From contig NC_063045.1 in NCBI RefSeq assembly GCF_018812025.1, positions 47,024,352 through 47,088,351 on the forward strand: a stretch of DNA of 64,000 bases. Direction: 5' to 3'. How positions within the stretch are numbered: the stretch's first letter is position 1; the number at the start of each line of letters is the position of its first letter. The stretch comes from Megalobrama amblycephala. Lineage: Eukaryota; Chordata; Actinopteri; Cypriniformes; Xenocyprididae. This document shows positions 23,489 through 35,172 of this stretch, piece by piece. The notes under the pieces are model-generated. The model was not told the origin of the DNA. It was given only the letters and a program-made list of their open reading frames with translations, and ran no database searches. Made by a program: the position numbers and the translations under genes.

Positions 23489-24769
23489 TCTCAAACAAGA
23501 AAAAATGTAGAGTGTACTTGATTTTGTCCATTGGGAATTGATTGAATGGTTGTGGTATGCTATTGCTGTGATGGGTTGTCCTGACCTTGCACCAGTAAAC
23601 GTCAAAGAGGAGAAAAAAATGTCATTGTAAGAAGAATGGGAAGTTATTTTGATTAAAGATTATGAGGGCACATAAATTGAAAAAATAATGATGTGCACGG
23701 ATAAATCATTTATAATACTGCAATAAATAAAAAAAAAGAATTGCCAATTTTGATTTCATGGTGGTCACTTCAAGCAGTTTCTTTTTCAAGTATGGGAGAA
23801 TAATAAAATTATTAGACAAGGCCACACTGTATCATAACATTTATTTCATTATATTGGTGTCATTTGTCTGTATGAGAAAATTCTGCAGTACACAGCAATA
23901 TAAATGAAGTTAGTAAGGCAAAAATGAATTAGAATGTAAATAAACTGCAATTACAGTTTAAATTACATTGTGCCCCCTATCAAGAGGGCACTTACAGCAT
24001 TTAAGTGAATATTCTCATAAGCAATAAAGGCAATGTAAGCATATCAGACTGAGGTTTAGATGAAGCAGCAGGAGGAGAGCTGCAAACATAATCATCATCC
24101 ACAGTCATTATCAGTTCATTATATGCTGATAGTGTGCTGCACTTATGATCCCATAAGGATTCATTTAGAATTTACTCTTTACACTTCTTACACACACACC
24201 TCACAAAAGGAACACTTAAAAAACTACATCTTCAAAAATCAAGAGCAGCACTGTAACAGAGATTAATTTAAAGATATAGCCTTACCAAGAGACTTTTTAC
24301 AAGCTCCAGCCTAAAAACCAGCTTGTTCCAACAAACCCTACAAGTTATATTCCAACATAAATACAGCCCCCTCATCTAATCCAATTTTTTTTTTTTTTTT
24401 TTTTTTTTTTTCATTTCCTTGTCACCCTCTGTCTCTCTCTCTCTCTCTTTGGTAATATAGGGAGAGAAGAGATGTGATAAAAAGGGCCACTCTTTTACTT
24501 CTGACAGAGTTTCATTTATCTTATGATGAATGGCCGCCCTGCTGAGCCTGTTTCCTCTGTGGTGCACATTTTGCGCAAAAGAACATCTAAAATTGGAGAA
24601 AAACAATAAGAAGAGAGAATAATAAACATGTTATGGATGAAGGAAGTGGGATGTAATGAAATGTTGAGAGGAGGAGGAGACTAGATTGAATTACCAGCAT
24701 TTTATGAGAACTTCACTAGGGACTGGTCATGATAGTTGACAAGATGACCAGATTACTAGACTTTTACAC

Positions 24770-24770
<1 letters not shown>
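23489..24770. other. Non-coding DNA with poly-T and CT tracts
   Basis: A 27-base T run lies at 24,385-24,411, followed by a CTCTCTCTCTCTC run at 24,431. The interval 24,460-24,600 is repeat-free and could be conserved non-coding. No exon recognised. Confidence 0.4.

Positions 24771-24828
<58 letters not shown>
24771..24828. repeat. Palindromic (TAA)n(TTA)n tract
   Basis: About ten TAA units switch abruptly to about nine TTA units at 24,798-24,801, giving a self-complementary 58-base hairpin directly beside the start of a family A copy. Confidence 0.95.
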
Positions 24829-24829
<1 letters not shown>

Positions 24830-24834
24830 TTACA

Positions 24835-25200
24835 GTACCTGTTAAAAGTTTGGAAACATTACAATTTTTAATGTTTTTGAAAGAATTCACTTATGCTCAC
24901 CAAGGCTGCATTTATTTAATCAAAAATACAGTAAAAACATTAATAGTGTGAAATATTATTACAAATTCAAATAATTGTGTTTTGTTTTAATACATTTAAA
25001 AATGTAATTTATTCCTGTGATGACAAAGTTTAATTTTCTCCATCATTACTCCAGTCTTCAGTGCCACATGATCCTTTACAAATCATTCTAATATGCTGAT
25101 TTGCTGCTCAAGAAACATTTATTATTATTATTATCAATGTTGAAAACAGTTTTTGCTGCTTAACATTTTTGTGGAAACAATAACACCACTTGAACATTTG
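24835..25200 (-). repeat. Family A copy, reverse orientation
   Basis: Reads TGCTCACCAAGGCTGCATTT, ATTACTCCAGTCTTCAGTGC and ATCATTCTAATATGCTGATT in that order, the reverse complement of family A. It ends near GTGGAAACAATAACACC and is followed by a forward copy. Confidence 0.88.
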
Positions 25201-25214
25201 TGGTTAGGTTAAAA

Positions 25215-25492
25215 AACAAAGACAGAAAGTAAAACTTTTATTCATCAAGGATCAAAAGTGACAGTGAAGACATAATAAATGCTTTAATAAATTTAATAAA
25301 TAAATGTAATAAATGCTGTTCATTTAACTTTCTATTCATCAAAGAATCCTGAAAAATGTATCACCATTTCCACAAAAACGTTAAGCAGCACAACTGTTTT
25401 CAACATTGCTAAAAATAATAAGAATTGTTTTGCTTCAGCAGCAAATCAGCATATTAGAATGATTTCTGAAGGATCATGTGACACTGAAGTGA
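25215..25492 (+). repeat. Family A copy, forward orientation
   Basis: TTTTATTCATCAAGGATCAA, TTCTATTCATCAAAGAATCC, AGCAGCACAACTGTTTTCAA and ATTAGAATGATTTCTGAAGG occur in family order. With the preceding reverse copy it makes a large inverted repeat. Confidence 0.88.
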
Positions 25493-26345
25493 TCTTAGAA
25501 GTCGAGAGCATCTTTACTGGCACAAGCACCTCCTGTAACCCTTGTAGGCGGACAAAACATAACTGTTCTAACCCTTTAACCCGATTTTGCTTCTCTGTTT
25601 GCGTTCAGATCATTTTAAGCCGCTAAACTCCTGGAAAGTTTCCAGTCCAATGATCCAGCAAGCGAATTCATTCAAACGGAGCTGAAGTAAAGAAAACTGA
25701 TTACATTAGAGATGACAGAGAGAACAGAGACTTCAGTGAATCATTCATTCCAGAGCGTGTTTCGCTTTAAAACATGAGCTCTGTCATATTCTGTGATTGT
25801 TTCTGAAGAGCGCAAACCCTCATGCATCACACTGTGTGAAATACAGACTGAACGAAACGTCAAACATCCCACCGCTGTATGGCCAGATGATGCGCAAACT
25901 ACATTTTTCGGAGAGATATAGCAAATCAGAGTCTCACTAGTGAAGTTTTGATGGATGAGGATCACATTCAAGGTAAGGATAATTGCAGTGATGTACATTA
26001 GTCATATACATATACATACAGAAGTTATATTGGTGCGCAAACATGTGGTCCTGTTCAGTATCACAACATGACACAACATGTCTAAAATATAAACAATCGC
26101 TATGCTGTTGCACTGTACACATACTATACACTATGAATTCTGAAAAGTTTTTACTGTGCATAAATGTATGAATTATATGGACTCCTTATATCATTTGGTG
26201 TCCTTCTGCAGTGTTCAAGTGTCCTTTTTTAAAAAGACACCAAAATTTACCTTGAAAAAAGCGTGCAGAAAATACAGTTTTACCATACAATCTGATGGTT
26301 TACTTTGCTGGATATAGCAAATGATGACAAAATGAACGTGTTAAA
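25493..26345. other. Unique non-coding DNA
   Basis: No repeat ends. Minus-strand frames at 25,741-26,161 overlap in different phases and have no domain resemblance. Confidence 0.4.
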
Positions 26346-26347
26346 CA

Positions 26348-27187
26348 CTTAACCTTAAATGCAGGTCTGTTTCGCCAATCATTCTTACATATTCGGGTCT
26401 TTATCGACCCGAATCTATATCTAACACAGAAGGTTCTCTACCTGTCGTGATAATATAAAACTCCACTGATATTAGAGTAACAATTACAGAAGAATAAAAT
26501 AAATCATATTTTGTTACCCTTTGGAGCTTGAAAGGGCTCAGTTTGAGCAGATGTTTTATGCCATCATCACTGTCCTCGTCAGAGCTCATTTCCCAGTAAA
26601 TTCAGCAAATAATAGGCTAGTTTTATGTTTGAGGTCATGAATATGAGCCCATTCGCGATCTCAAACGTATTCTCAAAACTATATAATTTTCAACATCTTC
26701 AAAATCAATATTTTGATCGCTAACAGCTTCACCAGATGCATCCAGTAACAGTTACAGTCATATTTGATTGCGTTCAGTACTTGCTCTGCAGTAAATCGCT
26801 AAGCCATTTCATGTTTTTCTTATTATTTCGTTTTCTGTCTGAATGAGTCGTCACTTCAGCATTGTGTATCAAACATTGCCACCTTGTGGAGTAAAGGTGA
26901 ATAGCACTTATTCCGTCATCTAAGATTCAATTATTGTTGCAAAGAAAAAATATATGTATACTCATACACACCTCGGGTCGTTAGCGACCCTATACAATTT
27001 TTACAAAAAATGAATACAAAAATAGGCACTCTTTTATAATTTTATGATTTTTTTCTTGTTATATTCTTTATAATGAAATGAGGAATACCAAGAAGGTTGA
27101 TGTCTAACTTTAAAAAATGAATGAGGAGGAGGGTAGTGAATGATGTCCTGGGTCACTAAAGACCCGAGGTATGCATTTAAGGGTTAT
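26348..27187. mobile_element. Possible piggyBac-type remnant
   Basis: The left end TTAACCTTAAATGCAGG and right end TGCATTTAAGGGTTA are inverted. Each is followed inward by a short hairpin of the form CGGGTCTTTATCGACCCG (left) or GGGTCACTAAAGACCC (right); a similar CGGGTCGTTAGCGACCC lies at 26,974. Just inside the left end a minus-strand frame starts MSSDEDSDDG, an acidic N terminus like many piggyBac-type transposases, but it ends after 62 codons. The family call is tentative; what is certain is the inverted TTAAATGCA ends. Confidence 0.5.
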
Positions 27188-28202
27188 TTCACGACAAGTG
27201 TGTGACTAATCGCGCCCTTTTTGTAAAAAAAAAAAATATATGGTAGCATCAGATTCTATTGTGCATCATGATCTGAACTAGAAAACTACAAAAGCCAGGA
27301 AATACAACCTACTTCATCATCTGAGAGGAACAATGGGCTTCTCAAACAGGATGAAAGAAAAGAAGCAGACCTGTATACCTGTGAAAATTCTGCTGCAAAT
27401 CACAGTTGAACTGCAACTCATATCCCTCGTAGAGCATACAATATAATAAACTATGAACACATACTGTCCTTGCATAGTTTTCACTGTATGGGCCTTTTCA
27501 AAATGCTTTATTCAACAGCAGCATACTCTACTCATCTAGCCAATTTCTTGTAAACTCAACAAAAGCAGATGACCTTGGACATAAAGCAGACAACATACTA
27601 ACAATTACCAATACCAGCTTTTGTCACTTAGCTGACAACCCTTAACAAGTGTAGACTGAAGAATTTACAAAGAACACATTTTTGCATTCTGTCTGCATTT
27701 TTTTTTTTTTTAATTCTTTGTCAATGAACAAAATCTCATAGACATATTTAGCCAATTTATAGACACGGTATGACAAGTCAAATATAGTTCATCTTTTGTT
27801 ACATATCCAAGTCAGCTTTACAATACTAAATGATAAGAATGATCAATTGATATGTTTTTTTAATGCCCTTGTATTGGCTTTTTGGCAAACAATTTAATCA
27901 CAACAAACAAGATCTATACACTTTTTTCACAAAATAGTCATTCAAATTGGTCTGTCATTATTTTCTCTTCTATCATTTGTTGACTTGTAGGACTATATTT
28001 TTAAATAGATAAATTAGTTTTCAGTTCTCAGTAACTTGCTAAATAGTCTTAAAAACCAACATGACAAAGAAACTTAATAAGACTGTGGGTCATGATCCTG
28101 CCTAAAAAAAAAAAAAAAGTGCTATGATTTTTATGCTATATCATCTGCCCCAATTCAAAATTCAAAAAGTTTATTATCCATTACTATATCAGTCTATGAC
28201 AG
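27188..28202. other. AT-rich unique non-coding DNA
   Basis: Contains short A and T runs (27,225; 27,700; 28,105). No repeats or exon recognised. Confidence 0.45.
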
Positions 28203-28206
28203 TTAA

Positions 28207-29646
28207 AGGGTTAGTTCACCCAAAAATGAAAATTCTGTCATTTATTACTCACCCTCATGTCGTTCCAAACCCGTAAGACCTTCGTTCATCTTCGGAAAAC
28301 AAATTAAGATATTTTTGATGAAATCTGAGAGCTCTCTGACCCCTCCATAGACAGCAGGGCTGTGCGATTAATCGAAATTGTAATAAAATCGATGTGAGCA
28401 AGTGCGATTTCTAAACCGCAGAAAGCACGATTTTCCACCTCAGTGTGCAATCTGAATGCAATCTAGCGCAATGACAGAACAGAGTGGGTTTACCGTTACG
28501 ACATGGAAGGAACCACAGAAACAGGAATTGTGGTTTGGGAATATTTCGGATACAGGGAAGATAATTTATTAGTTAAACCCGAGACGCAGATCTAGAGGTG
28601 CATTTTTTAAAAGTTTTTTTTTTAAATTCTTTCACTAAGAGCGCCACATAGAATGCTGTGTCATGTGCAAGATGCTGCAAAAGATGCAAGGTTACATCAC
28701 TTGGCCATTGCGGCACTGCCCCCACCGTCGTTTTAATATTTTAAATTAATAAAAATCATTTAGTTCGATTAGAGTACACACAACAGTGAAAAACTGACTG
28801 CATCCGCTCAATTCAGCGTGAGCCGAACAAGAGACGCAGCACAGATCAGCAGCAGGAGTCCGATTTCTCACTCGCCTGCGGCTGCGACACGGCTACGACA
28901 GTGCTGATCCGCGGCCACTCTAGTCAATGCCTGTGTTTACACCACCCGCGGCTCGCCGCGCCGCTTCGCTAAAGATAGGTGGCAAGTCTGTTTTTGACAG
29001 ACACCGCAGACGCGTGCAGTGTAAATAAGGGATCATGAGCTCTCCGTCTCCTCAGTTCTGTTGTTTGTGCCGTTGCTCCGGCAGCCTCCTCCATCTTCCG
29101 GAGTTCCTGGTCCATATTCCGGTTCAAACAAATACGGCTGGGCAAAAAATTCCTCTTGGCTTATATCGAAATCCTCCGACATTTTTCTTTATAAATCCTA
29201 GTTTTGTACTTTTGTGCTTGGTATTTTGTTTTGCTCTTTCCTCTGCACTTCCGTGTTCATCACCGAAGCTCACACTGCGCCTACGTCATAAGCTGGTACG
29301 CCACTCTCTCATGAACGTGCGTATGGCGGTTAGCGGAAGCTAGAGATTACAGGTTATACATTTTTAAATATGGATATTTTTCTTATACAAACGCATTGCT
29401 TTGCTTCAGAAGGCCTTTATTACCCCGCTGGAGCCGTGTGGACTTCTTTTATAATGGATGGGTGCAATTATTTGGACTTCAAATTTTGGGACACCATCCA
29501 CTCCCATTATAAAACATTGATTACCCTGGACATTATTCAATATAACTCTGAATGCATTTGTCTGAGAGAAGAATGTCATATACACGTAGGATGGCTTGAG
29601 GGTGAGTAAATCATGGGGTAATTTTCATTTTTGGTGAACTATCCCT
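28207..29646. mobile_element. TTAA-flanked element, 1.44 kb
   Basis: The left end AGGGTTAGTTCACCCAAAAA and right end (inverted) AGGGATAGTTCACCAAAAAT both continue into TGAAAATT and TACTCACCCTCA. TTAA lies directly outside both (28,203-28,206 and 29,647-29,650). I call this family B; relatives lie at 31,718, 49,081 and 58,200. The middle is foreign hAT-like sequence. Confidence 0.9.
28357..29330. repeat. hAT-like sequence inside the 1.44-kb TTAA element
   Basis: GGGCTGTGCGATTAATCGAA begins abruptly after family B sequence and is followed by a GC-rich body (CGCGGCTCGCCGCGCCGCTT near 28,950). The matching far end is not visible, so the insertion is truncated or captured. A 102-codon plus-strand frame (29,035-29,343) in it has no domain resemblance. 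Confidence 0.5.
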
Positions 29647-29650
29647 TTAA

Positions 29651-30415
29651 GCCCACAATATACTCAGCTAGTGGACACTTACGCCAAATGAATTTGAGCC
29701 AGCTGATTCTATTTAGCAATACAAAGGCTACTGAACAGCATTACTTTACATATATTTAAAGGGCTGTGACTAAGAACAAGACGTAGCTGACAAGGACATG
29801 TGTCCTCAGCCACGTTCAGTGACTTGCCTTGTCTTTTTCTATTCCCATTGAAACTCAAGAGATATCAAATCAGTGACTATGAAAGACACTGTTTTACATT
29901 TCAAACAACAATCTGCTCTTGAGTGTCGACCCGAATGCCCTTGTGTCCTCTTGTGTGGCGCTTCAACTGACTGGTGCAGCATGAAAGAAAAAAAAAACCC
30001 TTCACCTCATCTCTCGGTTACCCTCCACGTTCTCCCTCCAGCAAGCCCAGTCAGCTGAACCAAGCACAATAAAAGCCCTCAGTGACTGTAAACCATACCG
30101 TTTGCCTCTCAGGCTGAAGCAGCCTAGGATGAAACATGAGCGGCCTGCATACAGAGGCAGAGAAACAGAGCTCCATCTGTGAGAGTGGCTCTGGGCAGAG
30201 GGTGCCCTTTCTGAGATCACATTCTCATTTGAAAATCTTGACCTTAACAAGGGATCAGAAGAGAAAGTGCAAAAATTATTTTTAGGCATCAAAGCAACAC
30301 TGGTAAGACTGAAAAATGAACTCTGAGAAACAAATAACAATCAGCTTGGCATTAACAAGAATATATAGAGAAACATTCAGCGCAACACTCAATTTCACAA
30401 GCATTATACTGTATA
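29651..30415. other. Unique non-coding DNA
   Basis: Contains GGTTACCCTCCACGTTCTCC and other balanced-composition sequence; no supported exon. Confidence 0.4.
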
Positions 30416-30630
30416 TGCTGCGGGGTATCGTTTGCTGGTATCGGAGCATTTTAACAAGTACAGGTACAAGTACACAAGTGCAGTATCAGGCCTTATACCG
30501 ATATTGGTATCGGTGCATCCCTATAATATATTACATTTATAATTATTATGGGTGACAACCGATATTTAGCTTATTTTAATATCTTTTAGTATCTTTATTA
30601 TCTATTTTAATATAATATGCATCCCTAATC
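30416..30630. repeat. Fragment of a GGTATCGGTGCATCCC repeat
   Basis: GGGGTATCGTTTGCTGGTAT and TTGGTATCGGTGCATCCCTA are typical of the right end of a hAT-like family. A second GCATCCCTAA at 30,620 suggests a nearby truncated copy. Confidence 0.6.
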
Positions 30631-31654
30631 AGAACAACTTATAATGCTAAAGTTAGTCATAACAACATTGTTCGACGTGTCTCAAAAGCATGTGCGCTAA
30701 TTGTTAACCATCATGCCAGCTTAGACATAATTACAAACACTTAGTCAAATTGTCATTTATATATTTATGCCAACGTTCACCAATTTGTTTGAAATAGCGG
30801 GAAATTATTCCTAGCTGGGGAGCACGAGCTCTTAGAATTGTAAGTAATTCAGCAGGGGCTCACTGACACATGTTATGACATAATAAGCCTAAAAAAACCA
30901 CTGCAAAAAAAATAAATAAGAGGCCACACTCACACGCAGAGTGGGTAATGGAGACAAACAGCAGTGTTCTCTTCTCTACTCAGCCTGTCCCTAAGGGCTC
31001 ATCTGACAGGGCAAATAAAGTCAGTGTCTTTCTTTGCTCTGTGTTTCTTACAGTCACTCACACACACATTAAATTTTCTTTATCACTTTCTCTCAATCGC
31101 AACAACCTTAAAGAGCATCGCAATGCAAACAACTTGGAAATATATCAGCACTTTCTCTCCTCCTCCCGTCACATGTCACTCTAGGCAGTGATTCAATTAA
31201 TTTCCAAAATCCAATCAGTCTTGGGCCAGTCTGGAATAAGCACAGACCTCCAGGGAAGCATTTCCTTAGCATTTTATAGCAATCCTTTCAATTAAGTGGA
31301 GATTATTACCTGGAGGTGATTAAAAGGTGATTCGATTAACCCAGCCCCCATTAATTGAGGTTGAAGGCTGTGCCCTGAATGCGGTTCCCATCCTGCCACA
31401 GACTGCATGTGAGATTGTTTATTTGCACTATATGATGCATATGAGATCCATCAACTTGTTAAGGGGTCGTGTCTAAATTATTCCATTTATCTGCTGATGA
31501 ACAACATATTCTTAATGGCCCATCAATATAAAAAACTGAATGCTAGTATGCACGCTGACCAATATAGTATGCCAGATTAGTATATATATGCCAGATATAG
31601 TATGCATCCGCAAACATGAATCAAGATACTTTGAATAGTATGACTGTACATTAG
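30631..31654. promoter_or_regulatory. Unique DNA; possible conserved element at about 31,185-31,440
   Basis: The sub-interval has many ATTA/TAAT cores (TTCAATTAATTTCC, TTTCAATTAAGTGG, CGATTAACCCAG, CATTAATTGAGG) in balanced, repeat-free sequence, resembling developmental enhancers of vertebrates. The rest is AT-rich and featureless. Regulatory role is inferred from pattern only. Confidence 0.3.
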
Positions 31655-31657
31655 ATT

Positions 31658-31717
31658 GTGTGAAATTTATATCATTCAAAAGTTTGAGGTCAATACGATT
31701 TCTTTTTAAGAAATTAA
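31658..31717 (+). repeat. Family A copy, 5' piece interrupted by a TTAA element
   Basis: CATTCAAAAGTTTGAGGTCA followed by TTTTTAAGAAATTAA equals the start of family A up to its GAAATTAATACTTT block, where the TTAA element enters. Confidence 0.85.
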
Positions 31718-32512
31718 AAGATTAGTTCACTTTCAAATGAAAATTAGCCCAAGCTTTACTCACCCTTAAGCCATCCTAGGTCTATATGACTTTCTTCTTT
31801 CTGATGAACACAATCAGATATATTTTAATAAATATCCTGATGCATCCGAACTTTATAATGGCAGTGAACAGGGGTCACGAGTATGAGCTGAAGAAAGTGC
31901 TTCCATCCACATTCATCCATCATAAACGTGTACTACACATGGCTTCGGGGGGTTAATAAAGGCCTTCTGAAGCGAAGCAATGCGTTTGTATTAAAAAAAT
32001 ATCCATATTTAACAAGTCATGAAGTAAAATATCTAGCTTCCGCCAGACTGCCTTCTGTATTCAACATAAGAAGAAAGTGTAAAACTCTTGCAGTTCAAAA
32101 AGCTTAAGCTACGTCCTACACCTTCCCTATACAACTTACGGAAAAAGTGTAACTGACGCGACGCCAGTTTACACTTTCTTCGTACAGAAGGCGGTCTGGC
32201 AGAAGCTATATATTTTACTTCATAACTTGTTAAATATGGATATTTTTCTTACACAAATGCATCGCTTTGCTTCAGAAGGCCATTATTAACCCCCCCATGG
32301 AGTACACGTTTATGATGGATGGATGTGGATGGATGCACTTCAGCTCATACTCGTGACCCTGTTCACTGCCATTATAAAGCTCGGATGTGTCAGGATATTT
32401 ATTAAAATATCTCTGATTGTGTTCATCAGAAAGAAGAAAGTCATATATACCTAGGATGGCTTGAGGGTGAGTAAAGCTTGGGCTAATTTTCATTTGAAAG
32501 TGAACTAATCCT
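31718..32512. mobile_element. Family B TTAA element inserted into a family A copy
   Basis: The ends AAGATTAGTTCACTTTCAAA and (inverted) AAGGATTAGTTCACTTTCAA are flanked by TTAA on both sides (31,714-31,717 and 32,513-32,516). The interior contains mirrored blocks: AAGCCATCCTAGGTCTATAT and its complement near 32,450, and GGCAGTGAACAGGGGTCACG and its complement near 32,360, so most of the element folds on itself. No coding function. Confidence 0.95.
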
Positions 32513-32905
32513 TTAATACTTTGATTATTGAAGTAAAAAGTATAATATTACAACAGATTTCTATTTCAAATAAATGTTGTTTAACTTTTTATTCATCAAA
32601 GAATCCCAAAAAAGTATCGGAAAAATTATTAAGCAGCACAACTGTGTTTCCAACATTGATAATAATAAGAAATGTCTCTTGAGCACCAAATCAGCATATT
32701 AGAATGATTTTTGAAGGATCATGTGACACTGAAGACTGGAGTAATGCTGCTGAAAATTCAATTTCAACAATATTACTCTTTTTACTGCATTTTTATCAAA
32801 TAAAATTTGCTTTGGTGAGCATAAGACACTTCTTTCAAAAACAAGCAAATAAATAAATAAAAAAACGCAAGGATCCCAAATTTATGAACGGTAGTGTATA
32901 TATAT
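32513..32905 (+). repeat. Family A copy, 3' piece
   Basis: Resumes at TTAATACTTTGATTATTG, then TTTTATTCATCAAAGAATCC, GGATCATGTGACACTGAAGA and finishes at CAAATTTATGAACGGTAGTG, the family's right end. Confidence 0.9.
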
Positions 32906-34512
32906 ATACATGCATATAAATCACCAGAGGAAGTTTGTGAATTGAGACGGTAAAAAAAACAAAACAAGATGGATTGGGTGACACAGCCTCCAAGATCCTG
33001 ATATAATTACACACACTCGACAATCAAACACATTCTTACAAAATAATCGCTGTGATTTTTCATTTCAGCAGGCTAAAACTCCACAGCACAGTGCCTAATA
33101 TGAATTTGGCACAACAACAGTTTTCCAGTCCGAGTTGAAATGATTAAACACTAATGAAGGAGAAAAACAGGGGAAGTTGATATCGACTACCACTGAGCGC
33201 ATGAATTAATTTGCCTTTTCATTCTTTCCACTGGAGGTATTTGGATGAGTTGTTGAGCATGAGCATATTGTTGAACAAGAGCTTTTGGCAAGTGTTTGCG
33301 AAAAACCACAAGAACACGGATGCATCACTGCAGCCGCACCAGGAGGTGTGGGCTTGAATCATTTTCAGGAAATATAAACAACCAAACACTGAATTGACAA
33401 TGGAGAGTGTGGTTTGGGCTGTTTTCCTGGATTCAAAAGCCCAAACATGATTTACATTCAGAGGAACTTCCATCCAGGGATGAACGAATATCTTTTGAAT
33501 CCAAGGCTAAAACATTTTGCATTTACTGTACATTCACCCAAAAAAGGAATTTGTGAATGTGCTCAGAACAGGTTGGAATATTACTTGAGAACACAAAACT
33601 GGATGTTGAAGGACATTCACCTTGACGCTGAGCTTACAGAACCAAAAGCCTGCCTGAAGGCACACCATGCTTCTGATTTCGCGTAGATTAGAGGCACGAG
33701 GCGGAATGCTCGTGGCGAGCCGTGGCTGAACTTCACACGCTCAGGATGGCTCCATTCATCAAGGATGTCGTGCAGGCTAGCTCTGTGTGCTTCGCAAACA
33801 GCACGTCATTAAAGCCGACAGCTGCTAACTCATACATAACTCAGCCGTTAGCCTAGCATAGCGCCTCCCGCCTCTCAAACAGTGATTTAGGAGCTGCTGA
33901 ATCCACACATCAATATCAATTACAGATGCTAAAAGGTGTGTTTAGGGGAGCCCTGAGGTACACCGGGTGAAGGCAGAGTAATTGTGCGAGAACTTTATAA
34001 CAGAGTGCCGCTCAGTAGAGCTGACGAATCTAGAGAGATTGTACATTTTCTTTTTTACATTAAATGTACATATGAAAAGAAAAAAAATCTTGTTAATTAA
34101 ACATCTTAAACTGAAAACATCCCTGAAATCCCTGTCAGTTAGCATTAGCTAGATACAGATACATAAACGGGTAAGACAAAGCTTGAAAGTGAGAAATACA
34201 ATAAATTGCTAATGATCCAACTATCCATAAAAAGGAAATTAAGTATTTGGACTCATTGGTAAATTAGGTTTTATGACATATTGTCTGAAGCTTGGCCAAT
34301 TAGCGGAGCCTAATTGCATTACTCAGATATCAAACCCTTTAAAGTTTCTATTCTAAACAATCAAACCAATTTCATCAAACATCAACTTTTTGGGCACAAA
34401 TTCATCATTCACCTCATAATATGGCTAATAGACCCTTTTCACATTTCCAGGTTTCTCAGAAGCGGAAGTTGTCATAGTTGGGTAAACTTTTAGCGGTGAA
34501 TAAGAGACTTCA
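32906..34512. other. Unique non-coding DNA with possible conserved element near 33,070-33,420
   Basis: The 33.1-33.4 kb stretch is repeat-free with ATGAATTAATTTGCC and GAAATGATTAAACAC words. A 90-codon plus-strand frame at 33,414-33,686 overlaps a minus-strand frame and lacks splice or domain support, so I do not call it. Confidence 0.3.
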
Positions 34513-34516
34513 TTAA

Positions 34517-35172
34517 AGGCACAATGTGTAAGATTTTTGGATTAAAATAATCAAAAACCACTAGAACAGTGTTATACATTTTGTTGACTTGTGTGTACTT
34601 ACATTATTCCAGATGTTTACAAGAATGTTTAAATCCAGAAAAATAAGCAATTTTCGCTAGTGACCCGTCCCTTGTCATTGCGTTATTGACGTAATACCTG
34701 CGTTACCCTCGATTTCCGTTTTTTGTAAAAACCATGGAAACACCAATGACGTTTAATATATTATATGTTTTATTAGACAAGGGAAAAACTGTTTGGATAC
34801 AAACATCACACTCAAATATGTCTAATATGATAAAACAGCACTGCGTTACTCCACATACTCTTGAACGGAAGAAGCAGAAGCGGCGACAGTGTCATAATAA
34901 AAGTTCTGCTGTTCTTGATGCGTGTCAAGCTCGTCTCAGATTAGCATCCGCTCCAGCAGCCCCGTTCAGCTCTCACAGCACTTGGCCTTGCTCTGCTTCA
35001 TACTAAAGTAACGTTAATAATCTCATCCATCAACATGATTTCTGCCCCGTCTGATTCTTTTTTACCGGCTGTGAGGTGAAGATGACAACTCCCATGATTC
35101 CGTGTTCAATCTCGCCATCATCAAGCTACACCTTTGTTTTGAATAGGTGGCGAAAAATTACATATTGTTCCT
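34517..35172. mobile_element. TTAA-type element, family C
   Basis: The left end AGGCACAATGTGTAAGATTT and the inverted right end AGGAACAATATGTAATTTTT are related. TTAA is intact on the left (34,513-34,516) but has mutated to TTCA on the right. A 90-codon plus-strand frame in it (34,734-35,006) has basic and Ala-rich parts but no domain I recognise. Confidence 0.8.

Noticed and set aside
29035..29343. 102-codon frame, hydrophobic in part
   Set aside because: Lies wholly inside the TTAA element with hAT-like filler; no transposase motif.
33414..33686. 90-codon frame with protein-like residues
   Set aside because: Overlaps an opposite-strand frame, has no splice signals I trust and no known motif.
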